Source of the DNA: Paludibacteraceae bacterium
GTDB lineage: Bacteria > Bacteroidota > Bacteroidia > Bacteroidales > Paludibacteraceae
NCBI GenBank assembly: GCA_017550335.1
Contig: JAFZPM010000040.1
Coordinates: forward strand, 1-46,573
DNA: 46,573 nucleotides
Direction: 5' to 3'
Within the stretch, counting starts at the first letter, position 1. Each line of letters opens with the position of its first letter. This document shows, piece by piece, positions 9,031 through 17,417 of the stretch. Made by a program: the position numbers and the translations under genes. The notes beneath the pieces are model-generated. The model was not told the origin of the DNA and searched no databases. It worked only from the letters and a program-made list of their open reading frames with translations.

Positions 9031-9871
9031 CGCTACGACCCTTTCTCTTCTCTAGAGCCGACTTTTCATCGGCATATTGACACCTGATGACATCCACGTA
9101 CGACAGTTTGTCGAAGTCCACCGCCAATTCCACCCTGATATCGTAAAAGTTATCATTACGTTCCGAGAAGGAGATCACCTTACCGACCATGAATCCCTCC
9201 GGGAATGTGGAGGAGTAACCGCTGGTCACAACCGAATCGCCCAGGGCGACAGGGATATACAACGGCACCTCATGCAAGGTGGCATAGCGGAAATCCGTTC
9301 CCTTCCACGAGAGCTGTCCCAAATGCGTCTTCCCCTTGATTGTGGCGCTTGTCCACGAAGAGGCATTCACAATCGGAACGACCGAGGCGAAATGGCTCGA
9401 TGTACTATTGACGATGCCGACGACACCCTTTTCGTTCACCACACCCATGCCAACCCGCACATCGTCATTCTCACCCTTGTTGATGGTGAAGTAGTTCTTC
9501 TGATTACCCGCGGAGAAATGGATGACCTTCGCCGTGACGAAGGAATAATTATTCTGAACGGAATGGTACCGTCTGCCTGCATATGAAGCATCCTGGCGAT
9601 AGAAGGCCAACTGCTCACGCAACTGAACCAGCTCCGTGTTCAGAGACTCGTTCTCCTTCGCGAGGGAAGCATTCACCGAAGCGAGGCTGAAGTACTTGTA
9701 GATCTTGTCCGACAGGTTATAGACGCTGCCCACCACCACGTTGCTCGAACTCAGGAAATGACTACGCTGGAACTGGTTGTTGTTCACAATCAGCCAAAAC
9801 GATATCAGTTCCAATCCCAAGAACAGGAAAAGAGTCTTAAAACGAAGAAGGAAGAGAATCAGCGTTCTCAT
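9023..9871 (-). CDS. mreC: Rod shape-determining protein MreC
   Basis: MreC is a bitopic periplasmic protein that activates PBP2/RodA. The 282-residue protein has one N-terminal membrane helix (about residues 8-28), a coiled-coil segment (ENESLNTELVQLREQLAF) and two beta-barrel halves with the family-like sequences INKGENDDVRVGMGVVNEKG and VVTSGYSSTFPEG. The C-terminus is charged. A gap of about 90 bp separates it from mreB, in which no strong promoter or terminator was seen. Confidence 0.94.
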   Translation of the reverse strand: MRTLILFLLRFKTLFLFLGLELISFWLIVNNNQFQRSHFLSSSNVVVGSVYNLSDKIYKYFSLASVNASLAKENESLNTELVQLREQLAFYRQDASYAGRRYHSVQNNYSFVTAKVIHFSAGNQKNYFTINKGENDDVRVGMGVVNEKGVVGIVNSTSSHFASVVPIVNASSWTSATIKGKTHLGQLSWKGTDFRYATLHEVPLYIPVALGDSVVTSGYSSTFPEGFMVGKVISFSERNDNFYDIRVELAVDFDKLSYVDVIRCQYADEKSALEKRKGRSDD

Positions 9872-9964
9872 GAATATCTAAGTTCAATGGGTTTAAAAAC
9901 ACAAAGCGCACTGTGCGGGAATCGCCCAGTGGCCTTGCATATTTCTCACGGAAGCCAATCCCTG

Positions 9965-10984
9965 TTATCTCATCAGGAACGGCAATTTGTCCGCATTCTT
10001 AAGCGCGGTACCCGTACCACGCGCGACAGCATGCAACGGATCCTCAGCCACATGGAACGGAATGCCTATCTTAGCCGTCAGACGCTTGTTCAAGCCACGG
10101 AGCAACGCACCACCACCCGTCAACCAGATACCATTGTTCACGATATCCGCATAGAGCTCAGGAGGCGTCTGTTCCAAAGCGTTCAACACAGCTGCCTCGA
10201 TCTTGGAGATGGATTTCTCCATGCAGTGAGCGATCTCCTGGTAGGAAACCGGCACCTCCATCGGCAACGCCGTCATCTGGTTCGGACCTCTCACGATGTA
10301 GTCCTCAGGCGGCTCGTCCAAGTTCGTCAACGCGGAACCCACATTGATCTTGATCTGCTCGGCCGTAGGTTCGCCGACCTTGATGTTATGCTGACGACGC
10401 ATATAATCGATCACATCCTCGGTGAGGTCATCACCTGCGATACGGATGGATTTGTTCGTGACGATACCGCCCAAAGAGATGACTGCGATCTCGGTGGTAC
10501 CACCACCTATGTCGACGATCATGTTACCCTCCGGCGCCTCGACGTCGATACCGATACCGATCGCGGCAGCCATAGGCTCGTAGATCATATAGACCTCACG
10601 TCCCTGCGCATGCTCCGAAGAGTCACGCACCGCACGCATCTCCACCTCGGTACTACCCGAAGGGATGCAGACCACCATCTTCAAAGACGGGTTGAACAAA
10701 CGGTTATTCGGGAACGCCATCTTAATCATACCACGGATCATCTGCTCCGCGGCGTTAAAGTTAGCGATCACACCATCACGCAAAGGGCGGACTGTGTAAA
10801 TGTTCTCATGAGTCTTCCCATGCATCTGGCGCGCTTTTTCCCCAATCGCCATCAATCGGTCTGTCTTACGATCCAACGCCACGATGGAAGGCTCATCCAC
10901 GACAATCTTCCCGTTATGGATGATGATCGTGTTCGCCGTTCCTAGGTCGATCGCAATTTCCTGTGTGAAAGAAAACAATCCCAT
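9965..10984 (-). CDS. mreB: Rod shape-determining actin homologue MreB
   Basis: MreB forms membrane-bound filaments that organise lateral wall synthesis. The 339-residue protein has the actin-fold nucleotide motifs: IDLGTANT (phosphate 1), VDIGGGTTEIAV (phosphate 2) and LTGGGALLRGL (adenosine). The N-terminal MGLFSFT is like the amphipathic membrane-binding start of other MreB proteins. It begins 19 nt after purH and continues toward mreC. Confidence 0.97.
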   Translation of the reverse strand: MGLFSFTQEIAIDLGTANTIIIHNGKIVVDEPSIVALDRKTDRLMAIGEKARQMHGKTHENIYTVRPLRDGVIANFNAAEQMIRGMIKMAFPNNRLFNPSLKMVVCIPSGSTEVEMRAVRDSSEHAQGREVYMIYEPMAAAIGIGIDVEAPEGNMIVDIGGGTTEIAVISLGGIVTNKSIRIAGDDLTEDVIDYMRRQHNIKVGEPTAEQIKINVGSALTNLDEPPEDYIVRGPNQMTALPMEVPVSYQEIAHCMEKSISKIEAAVLNALEQTPPELYADIVNNGIWLTGGGALLRGLNKRLTAKIGIPFHVAEDPLHAVARGTGTALKNADKLPFLMR

Positions 10985-11003
10985 GTTTCTTTATATTTTT
11001 ATT

Positions 11004-12527
11004 TTAGTGTTTAAAATGTCTAAAACCAGTCATCACCATGGCCACGCCATTGTTGTCGCAGTAGTCGACAGACTCTTGGTCCTTGATGGAACCACCCGGC
11101 TGAACCACCGCAGTAACACCCGCGTTCTTGGCGATTTCGACGCAGTCAGGGAATGGGAAGAAGGCATCGGAAGCCATCACCGCCCCGTTCAGGTCGAATT
11201 GGAAGTTACCCGCCTTCTCGACAGCCTGTTTCAACGCATCGACACGGGAGGTTTGTCCCACGCCACTCGCGCAGAGTTGTTTGTTCTTAGCCAAGACGAT
11301 CGAGTTGGATTTCGAATGCTTCACGATCTTGTTCGCGAAGATCATATCCTCGATTTCGGACGCTGTAGGCGCCTTCTTCGTCACAACCTTCATATCCTCC
11401 GACGTCTCCACCTTCAAATCTTTTTCCTGAACCAATACGCCATTCAGGACGGAGCGCACCTGTCTCGTCGGGAGCTTCGCATTCTTCTGAACCAGGATGA
11501 TGCGGTTCTTCTTCTGGGTAAGGATCTCCAAAGCATCCGTATCGTAGTCAGGAGCGATGATTACCTCGAAGAAGATTTTGTTGATCTCCTCCGCGGTCGC
11601 CCTATCCAACACGGCATTGGTGATCAGCACACCGCCGAACGCGGAGACCGGATCACCCGCAAGGGCATCCTTCCAAGCCTCCAAAACCGTAGGACGGGAA
11701 GCCACGCCACAAGCGTTATTATGTTTCAGGATAGCGAATGTGACATCATCGAAGTCAGCCATCAGGTTAACGGCCGCATCGATGTCAAGCAAGTTGTTGT
11801 ATGAGATTTCCTTTCCCTGCAATTGCTCGAAAAGGTTATTGAAATCCCCGAAGAAAACACCCTTCTGGTGCGGATTCTCGCCGTAGCGAAGCATCTTCGA
11901 ATTGTTCGCCGTGTAGCGGAAAGCCGAAGCCGATTCCCCATCGAAGTAGTTGAAAATAGCCGAATCGTAGTGGGAAGATACGGCGAACGCCTCCTTGGCG
12001 AACCAACGGCGCGTATCGAGGGTCGTAGTGGCGCCCTGCTCCTTCAGGAGGTTCAGGAACGGCTCGTACTGCGCTTGGGAAGCCACGATGACAACGTCCT
12101 TGTAGTTCTTCGCGGCGGCGCGGATCAACGAGATACCACCGATGTCGATCTTCTCGATAATGGCTGGTTCCTCAGCACCCGATGCGACTGTATCCTCGAA
12201 CGGATAGAGATCAACGATCACCAAGTCGATTTCAGGAATCTCGTACTGCTCCATCTGTGCCAAATCCTCCGGCAAAGCGCGGCGGGCCAGGATTCCTCCG
12301 AAAATCTTCGGGTGCAACGTCTTCACGCGGCCTCCCAAGATGGAAGGGTACGTGGTGAGGGACTCAACAGCTTGGCAAGGGATGCCGAGAGACTCGATGA
12401 AAGACTGGGTTCCACCCGTCGAAATGAATTGAACACCATCCGCGTGCAGGGCACGTATAATCTCATCCAGTTTATCCTTGTGGTAAACCGAGACCAAAGC
12501 CGTCTTAATTTTTTTACTATCAGCCAT
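11004..12527 (-). CDS. purH: Bifunctional AICAR transformylase / IMP cyclohydrolase
   Basis: PurH carries out the last two steps of de novo IMP synthesis: formylation of AICAR with 10-formyl-THF, then ring closure. The 507-residue protein has the N-terminal MGS-like cyclohydrolase domain (STGGTQ, GGRVKTLHPK) and the C-terminal AICARFT domain (RYGENPHQ, LKHNNACGVA, and the ending PGGSIKDQESVD then GFRHFKH). It is the first gene of a leftward operon with mreB, mreC, mreD, mrdA and rodA, an arrangement common in Bacteroidota. This would put cell-shape genes under a purine-gene promoter. Confidence 0.97.
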   Translation of the reverse strand: MADSKKIKTALVSVYHKDKLDEIIRALHADGVQFISTGGTQSFIESLGIPCQAVESLTTYPSILGGRVKTLHPKIFGGILARRALPEDLAQMEQYEIPEIDLVIVDLYPFEDTVASGAEEPAIIEKIDIGGISLIRAAAKNYKDVVIVASQAQYEPFLNLLKEQGATTTLDTRRWFAKEAFAVSSHYDSAIFNYFDGESASAFRYTANNSKMLRYGENPHQKGVFFGDFNNLFEQLQGKEISYNNLLDIDAAVNLMADFDDVTFAILKHNNACGVASRPTVLEAWKDALAGDPVSAFGGVLITNAVLDRATAEEINKIFFEVIIAPDYDTDALEILTQKKNRIILVQKNAKLPTRQVRSVLNGVLVQEKDLKVETSEDMKVVTKKAPTASEIEDMIFANKIVKHSKSNSIVLAKNKQLCASGVGQTSRVDALKQAVEKAGNFQFDLNGAVMASDAFFPFPDCVEIAKNAGVTAVVQPGGSIKDQESVDYCDNNGVAMVMTGFRHFKH

Positions 12528-12554
12528 TTATGAAAAATATTTTTATATCTTTTG

Positions 12555-12585
12555 CAAAATTAGAAAATTTAGTTCTTATTCTAAA
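12555..12585 (-). promoter_or_regulatory. Promoter of the purH-mreBCD-mrdA-rodA operon
   Basis: The minus strand shows TTTA (12585-12582), 19 nt, then TAATTTTG (12562-12555), close to TTTG-N19-TAnnTTTG. The purH ATG is 28 nt downstream. No purine riboswitch or other clear leader element fits in this short leader. Confidence 0.6.
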
Positions 12586-12660
12586 AGAATTTTGATGTAA
12601 AAATAACGGGTTAACGAGCTTTTTTTCTAAAAATTTCACGAAAAAACTCGCAAAGTGTCG

Positions 12661-14700
12661 TTACCAGATCACGATACGCTCTTCCGGGCGGACAAACATC
12701 TTGTCATTTTCATCGATTCCGAAGGCCGAATAGAAGAAGTCCAACATCGGTAATTGCACGTTTACACGATACTTTCCGTTGGCATGGGAATCGGTGATGA
12801 CCTGGTTGCGAAGATACTCATCCCGATAGTTGCCAGCCCATATTCTCGAGTATGCGAGCAAGAACCGCTGATCGACAGTCTGACCATCTATCAACGTATC
12901 TTTCGTATTGTCTGTCAACGTGTTAAGGAACGCCTGATGGGCGATATTCAAGCCTCCGAGGTCCGCAATGTTCTCTCCGAGGGTCAACTGGCCATTGCAT
13001 TTCATGGAATCGATCACCACCACATCGGAGAAACGCTCCTTCATCTTCGAGGAGGCAGCCTTGAATCTCTCGGCATCCTGCGATGTCCACCAATCCGTCA
13101 GGTTTCCATCCTTGTCGAACTGTCTGCCTTGGTCGTCGAAGCCATGGGTCATCTCATGTCCGATGACCACACCGATGGCGCCGTAGTTCACCGCATCATC
13201 CCCATCCGCATAGAAGAAAGGAGGCTGCAGGATGCCTGCAGGGAAAACGATCTCATTCGTCAACGGGCTGTAATATGCATTCACGGTCTGCGGAGTCATG
13301 TACCACTTCTCCTTGTCGACTGGCTGACCCACCTCACGCATCTCCTTCAGGCTGTGGAAGTTGGTCAGGTTAAGGAAGTTCTCGACCAAGCTGAGGGAGG
13401 GATCCACAACAGCCCCGGAATAATCTTCCCACTTATCAGGATAGCCTACTTTTACGCCAATCGCCGCCAACTTGACCTTCGCAGCCGCCTTGGTGCTATC
13501 ACCCATCCACTTCAAAGCATCGATTCGTTGACCAAAAGCTATGCGAAGATTCTCCACAAGCTCCTCGGTACGTTTCTTCGCAGATTCGGGGAAGTATTTT
13601 TCGACGAAAAGCTGCCCCAAAGGTTGACCCAATCTACCTTGCACCATATCCAAGGAACGCTTCCACAACGGTTTCAATTCCTCGATGCCACTCAGCTGTT
13701 TGCTATAGAAATCGAACTTGGCCATCATAAAGTCGTCCGATAAGTACGAAGCGACATAATTAATAGTGGTGACCGACATATAATCGTTCAAAGTGACGGA
13801 ATCCGTCTCGGCGATCAATTTAAAGATATTGGAGAAGTAGCGTGGTTGCCCGATGGTCAACTCGGTCGGCTTCACAGGGAAGGCGTCGAAATAGACATCC
13901 CAGTTGAACCCCGGGTAGGACTTCTTCAGTTCCTCGAACGACACCTTGTTATATGTCGCCTGCGGATCACGGTTCTGCACCTTCGTGTTCATCAAGTTTG
14001 CCATCTTCTTTTCGAACGCATAGATGGCCTCCGCCCTCGCCTCCGTGCTGTCGGCACCCAACAGGTTCAAATAACTGGCCAGCATACGTTTATATCCGCG
14101 GATGATTTCCTGACCCTTCTCGGAATCGTCGAAATAGTAATCACGGTTAGGCAAGCCTATGCCATCCTGCCACAATTCGGCGATATTCATCGAACTGTTC
14201 TTCGAATCAGGCGTGCACCCGACAGCGAAGAAAGGATTGCCCGCATTCAGGTGGAAATAAGCCACATCAGCCGCGAAGGAGGAATCCTTCACATTATAAC
14301 TCATGGAATTAATCCTATCAAGAATATATCGTATAGGGGAAATGCCCTCCTGTTGACGCCTGAGCGAATCCATCGCCAAGGCATAATAATCACCGATCTT
14401 CTGTTCGTTGCTACCCTGTGGCGCATGTTTATCACGCGCATTCTCCACGATCTCCCGCAAACGTTCCAGATTATCGTCATTCAAGACATCGAAGGTGTTC
14501 AAACGGCTCTTCTCTCCCGGAATAGGATGGCTCTTCAACCATCCACCATTCGAATACTGGTAAAAATCATCGCCTTGGGCGACCGTCGTGTCGAAATCGG
14601 GCGAAAAATGAGCGAACCCATCAACCTTCGCCTCGTTGCGGACACACGAAGCTAGCAATAGGGAAGAAACACATCCCATCATAAAAACACGTTTAATCAT
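12661..14700 (-). CDS. pepO: M13 family zinc metallopeptidase, lipoprotein (PepO-like)
   Basis: This is a neprilysin/endothelin-converting-enzyme-type endopeptidase that cleaves small peptides. The 679-residue protein starts with a lipoprotein signal (MIKRVFMMGC, lipobox LASC with Cys at residue 18), so it is anchored in the envelope. The large N-terminal helical domain is followed by the catalytic domain with substrate-binding NAYYSPLTNE, the zinc site VIGHEMTHGFDD and the third ligand region ENIADLGG. The C-terminus ends with ERIVIW. An ATG five codons upstream is possible but makes a poorer signal peptide. It is a single gene, divergent from rpoN. Confidence 0.95.
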   Translation of the reverse strand: MIKRVFMMGCVSSLLLASCVRNEAKVDGFAHFSPDFDTTVAQGDDFYQYSNGGWLKSHPIPGEKSRLNTFDVLNDDNLERLREIVENARDKHAPQGSNEQKIGDYYALAMDSLRRQQEGISPIRYILDRINSMSYNVKDSSFAADVAYFHLNAGNPFFAVGCTPDSKNSSMNIAELWQDGIGLPNRDYYFDDSEKGQEIIRGYKRMLASYLNLLGADSTEARAEAIYAFEKKMANLMNTKVQNRDPQATYNKVSFEELKKSYPGFNWDVYFDAFPVKPTELTIGQPRYFSNIFKLIAETDSVTLNDYMSVTTINYVASYLSDDFMMAKFDFYSKQLSGIEELKPLWKRSLDMVQGRLGQPLGQLFVEKYFPESAKKRTEELVENLRIAFGQRIDALKWMGDSTKAAAKVKLAAIGVKVGYPDKWEDYSGAVVDPSLSLVENFLNLTNFHSLKEMREVGQPVDKEKWYMTPQTVNAYYSPLTNEIVFPAGILQPPFFYADGDDAVNYGAIGVVIGHEMTHGFDDQGRQFDKDGNLTDWWTSQDAERFKAASSKMKERFSDVVVIDSMKCNGQLTLGENIADLGGLNIAHQAFLNTLTDNTKDTLIDGQTVDQRFLLAYSRIWAGNYRDEYLRNQVITDSHANGKYRVNVQLPMLDFFYSAFGIDENDKMFVRPEERIVIW

Positions 14701-14911
14701 AATATTATATTGCACTACACTTAATATTCAAAATGATTCTCACATCATCACTCGCTGTCCTTTAAGAAAAATGGTCATATATCACATATATATAAATTAC
14801 CCATCCTGGAATTAGGACATGGACGCAAAACAAAATCATGTGTAAAGATAGCAATAATTATCCGGAAGAATTACAGATGAAAAGTTAAAAATATGCCTCG
14901 ACCCCCAAATC

Positions 14912-14972
14912 GCATCCGAACGCATCCGACACCCTACCCGATCCGTCGGGAAAGCATGCGGCACGGATCGGA
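14912..14972. promoter_or_regulatory. Direct repeats and a 9-bp dyad between pepO and rpoN
   Basis: CGCATCCGA occurs twice, 10 bp apart (14912-14920 and 14922-14930). It is followed by an inverted repeat CCGATCCGT (14939-14947) / ACGGATCGG (14964-14972) with a 16-nt loop. The block is about 70 bp upstream of the rpoN -33 box and 210 bp upstream of pepO. It could be a regulator site or a transcribed stem. The rest of this 400-bp gap appears empty apart from the rpoN promoter. Confidence 0.5.
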
Positions 14973-15043
14973 CAAATCCCCCCGAAGGAACAATTCCCAA
15001 ATGAAAAAACCGCACGTCGGGTTTGAAAAACTATGTTTTTTCG

Positions 15044-15075
15044 TTTGTACGATAACCATTGTTTCTTTAATTTTG
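15044..15075 (+). promoter_or_regulatory. Consensus promoter of rpoN
   Basis: TTTG (15044-15047), 20 nt, TAATTTTG (15068-15075) is a near-perfect Bacteroidota promoter. Transcription would start near 15082, inside the longest open frame, so the true start codon must lie downstream, at 15109. Confidence 0.8.
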
Positions 15076-15108
15076 CTTTCGGTAAAACAAACTCACTTCA
15101 GTACCTAT

Positions 15109-16584
15109 ATGCTACAACAGAAACTGCAACTAAAACTGCTGACAAAGCTTTCGCCACAGCAAATACAGACCATCAAGCTGTTGGAGATACCTACGCTCGA
15201 ACTCGAAGAACGCATCAGGCAGGAAGTGGAGGAAAACCCGGCGCTGGAAATCATCGACGACCCCATCACATCCAACAACAACGATTCGCAAGAGAGCGGC
15301 GAGGAGGGTGCGGGAAACAACGACGAGCTGGATGGAACTAATTTCGAGGGAGACAACTACCTCAACGATTATAAGACTGAAGATGACGTCCCAGAATATG
15401 CCTTGGAAGCACGTTCCCAACAGGAGGCTAAGATGGAAGGGTTCTCTTACGTAAGCAACGAAACGCTGCAAGAGCATCTTCTCAACCAACTGAACTTCAG
15501 AACATTAAAAAAAGAATTGAAAGAGGTGGCGGAATACGTCATCGGTAACATAGACGAATACGGATATTTAAGGAGAACCGCCGAATCGATGGTGGATGAC
15601 TATTCATTCCAAACGGGTAAAATCATCCGCGAGTCTGTCGTGGAGCAGGCCATCGAAATCATCAAGTCCTTCGACCCTGCGGGAGTGGGAGCCAACTCGC
15701 TCGAAGAGTGCCTTCTCCTACAATTGGAGAGAAAGGCATCCACCCCACAGATAGAAACAGCCAAACTGATCATAAGCAAATCATTCGTAGACCTTTCCCA
15801 GAAACGCTACGACCGTATCGTCAAAGATCTCGGCATTGAGGAGAAGGAGATCAAGGGGGCAATCTCCGAGATCATCAAACTGAACCCTAAACCGGGCAAC
15901 GCATGGGATAGCTCCTCCAACGTCAGCAACATACAGATAACCCCCGATTTCATCGTCGAGAACGAGAACGGGGAACTGAATATCAGCCTCAACCAAGGGG
16001 CTATACCTGAACTGAACATCAACCGGAACTTCGCGGAGATGCTTGATGAATACACCAACAACAAAAACAACCAGACCAAAGAGATGAAGGAGGCGGCGGT
16101 CTTCGTCAAGCAGAAATTGGACTCCGCGAAATGGTTCATCAGCGCTGTCAAACAACGCCATGAAACGCTCCAAAGCGTCATCTGCGCTTTGGTGGAGGCG
16201 CAGAAGGAATTCTTCCTTTCGGGCGATGAGACCAAACTGAAGCCACTTATCCTGAAGGATATCGCAGACAAGACGGGCTACGATGTCTCCACCATCTCAA
16301 GGGTGAGCAACAGCAAATACGTACAGACGGAGTTCGGCATATTCCCCATCAAATATCTCTTCACAGACGCCCTCCAGACCAACGACGGAGACGTGATATC
16401 CACGAAGGGCATCAAGACCGTACTGGAGGAGTGCATCAAGAACGAGGACAAGAAGAATCCGCTGACGGACGACCGTCTCATGGAGATCTTAGCGGAGAAG
16501 GGATATACGATAGCAAGACGCACCGTGGCGAAATACAGGGAACAACTGAACTTCCCCGTCGCACGGCTTCGCAAGGAATTATAA
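15109..16584 (+). CDS. rpoN: RNA polymerase sigma-54 factor RpoN
   Basis: Sigma-54 directs RNA polymerase to -24/-12 promoters that need AAA+ activators. The 491-residue protein starts with the Gln/Leu-rich region I (MLQQKLQLKLLTKLSPQQIQ), which contacts activators, then has an acidic region II (about residues 50-100), the core-binding domain, the helix-turn-helix part (KTGYDVSTISRVSNSKYVQT) and the RpoN box ARRTVAKYRE at the C-terminus. The open frame extends 72 codons upstream, but that part contains the promoter and reads as non-native sequence, so ATG 15109 is chosen. The PAP2-like gene follows after 18 nt. Confidence 0.96.
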   Translation: MLQQKLQLKLLTKLSPQQIQTIKLLEIPTLELEERIRQEVEENPALEIIDDPITSNNNDSQESGEEGAGNNDELDGTNFEGDNYLNDYKTEDDVPEYALEARSQQEAKMEGFSYVSNETLQEHLLNQLNFRTLKKELKEVAEYVIGNIDEYGYLRRTAESMVDDYSFQTGKIIRESVVEQAIEIIKSFDPAGVGANSLEECLLLQLERKASTPQIETAKLIISKSFVDLSQKRYDRIVKDLGIEEKEIKGAISEIIKLNPKPGNAWDSSSNVSNIQITPDFIVENENGELNISLNQGAIPELNINRNFAEMLDEYTNNKNNQTKEMKEAAVFVKQKLDSAKWFISAVKQRHETLQSVICALVEAQKEFFLSGDETKLKPLILKDIADKTGYDVSTISRVSNSKYVQTEFGIFPIKYLFTDALQTNDGDVISTKGIKTVLEECIKNEDKKNPLTDDRLMEILAEKGYTIARRTVAKYREQLNFPVARLRKEL

Positions 16585-16602
16585 CAAACCAAACTATAGA
16601 AT

Positions 16603-17382
16603 ATGATGGAAACAGACAACAAAACAGAACAGGAGAATCCTATCCAAACGGAAAAGGACATCCAGAACGAAGGAGGAGAGTTCACCCTGGAGAAAAACAA
16701 GTTCCAGAAGAATCCGTTGAATCCGCTCTCCTCGAAGAAGAAACGCAAGAAGATCTCCAAAAACATCGCGAAGGCCATCTCGTTCATCTTCTTCCCGCTG
16801 CTTATGCCGGTCTATGGCACATTCATGCTTTTCAACATGAAGCTCTTCTCCTACTACCCCGTCCAATATGTGGATACCGCCAGGAAAACCATCTACATCT
16901 TCGGTGTCATATTGCCATGCTTGTCCTTTATCATTTTGAAGCTATTCAAGGCGATATCGGATGTGAGGGTGCCGAGGAAGGAGGAACGCCTAATACCCTA
17001 CATCTGCATCGCCTGCTGTTACCTATACTGCGCATACCTATTGTACCGCAACGCGATGCCTATGTGGGTCATCGACCTCGTGTTATGCGTGTCGTTCGTT
17101 ATCTTCTTAGAATCCATCATCTCCCAATTCTGGCGGATTAGCGGACATGCCACGAGCACGGGCTTGATGACGGGAGCTATTTTGGTGGCGGGTTACAGCA
17201 CATACACGGACGTCTGCACCTTGGTTTGCATATTCGTGCTCATCGCTGGGATTGTGGGCAGTGCCAGAATATACCTGAACCGTCACACGGAGGCGCAACT
17301 CCACACAGGTTTCTTCTTCGGGTTCTTCAGCGTATTCATAATTTCTTACCTGAATCCCGGGCAGATCTTCAGACTGATATAG
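16603..17382 (+). CDS. PAP2-like phosphatase-family membrane protein
   Basis: The 259-residue protein has a long charged cytoplasmic N-terminus (about 50 residues, Lys-rich) and then about six membrane helices. Three places match the lipid-phosphatase signature: PRKEERLIPY near residue 126, a central ISGHAT, and ARIYLNRHTEAQLHTGFFFG near the C-terminus, where the Arg and His fit the third motif. This suggests a phosphatidic-acid or polyprenyl-pyrophosphate phosphatase, or an inactive relative, in the inner membrane. The substrate cannot be read. It follows rpoN closely and is probably co-transcribed with it. A few in-frame ATGs near the start leave the exact start uncertain by one codon. Confidence 0.75.
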   Translation: MMETDNKTEQENPIQTEKDIQNEGGEFTLEKNKFQKNPLNPLSSKKKRKKISKNIAKAISFIFFPLLMPVYGTFMLFNMKLFSYYPVQYVDTARKTIYIFGVILPCLSFIILKLFKAISDVRVPRKEERLIPYICIACCYLYCAYLLYRNAMPMWVIDLVLCVSFVIFLESIISQFWRISGHATSTGLMTGAILVAGYSTYTDVCTLVCIFVLIAGIVGSARIYLNRHTEAQLHTGFFFGFFSVFIISYLNPGQIFRLI

Positions 17383-17417
17383 TGACAGGTGCAAAACGGT
17401 GTGGCGTCAATTCGTTT

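Noticed and set aside
9758..10945. Long plus-strand open frame (395 codons)
   Set aside because: It is antisense to mreB and mreC, with no recognisable domain and His/Arg/Thr-biased composition.
12528..12660. Purine riboswitch before purH
   Set aside because: The leader is only about 25-30 nt and shows no aptamer-like conserved core.
14893..15108. N-terminal extension of RpoN
   Set aside because: A consensus promoter lies inside it and the family start is at 15109.
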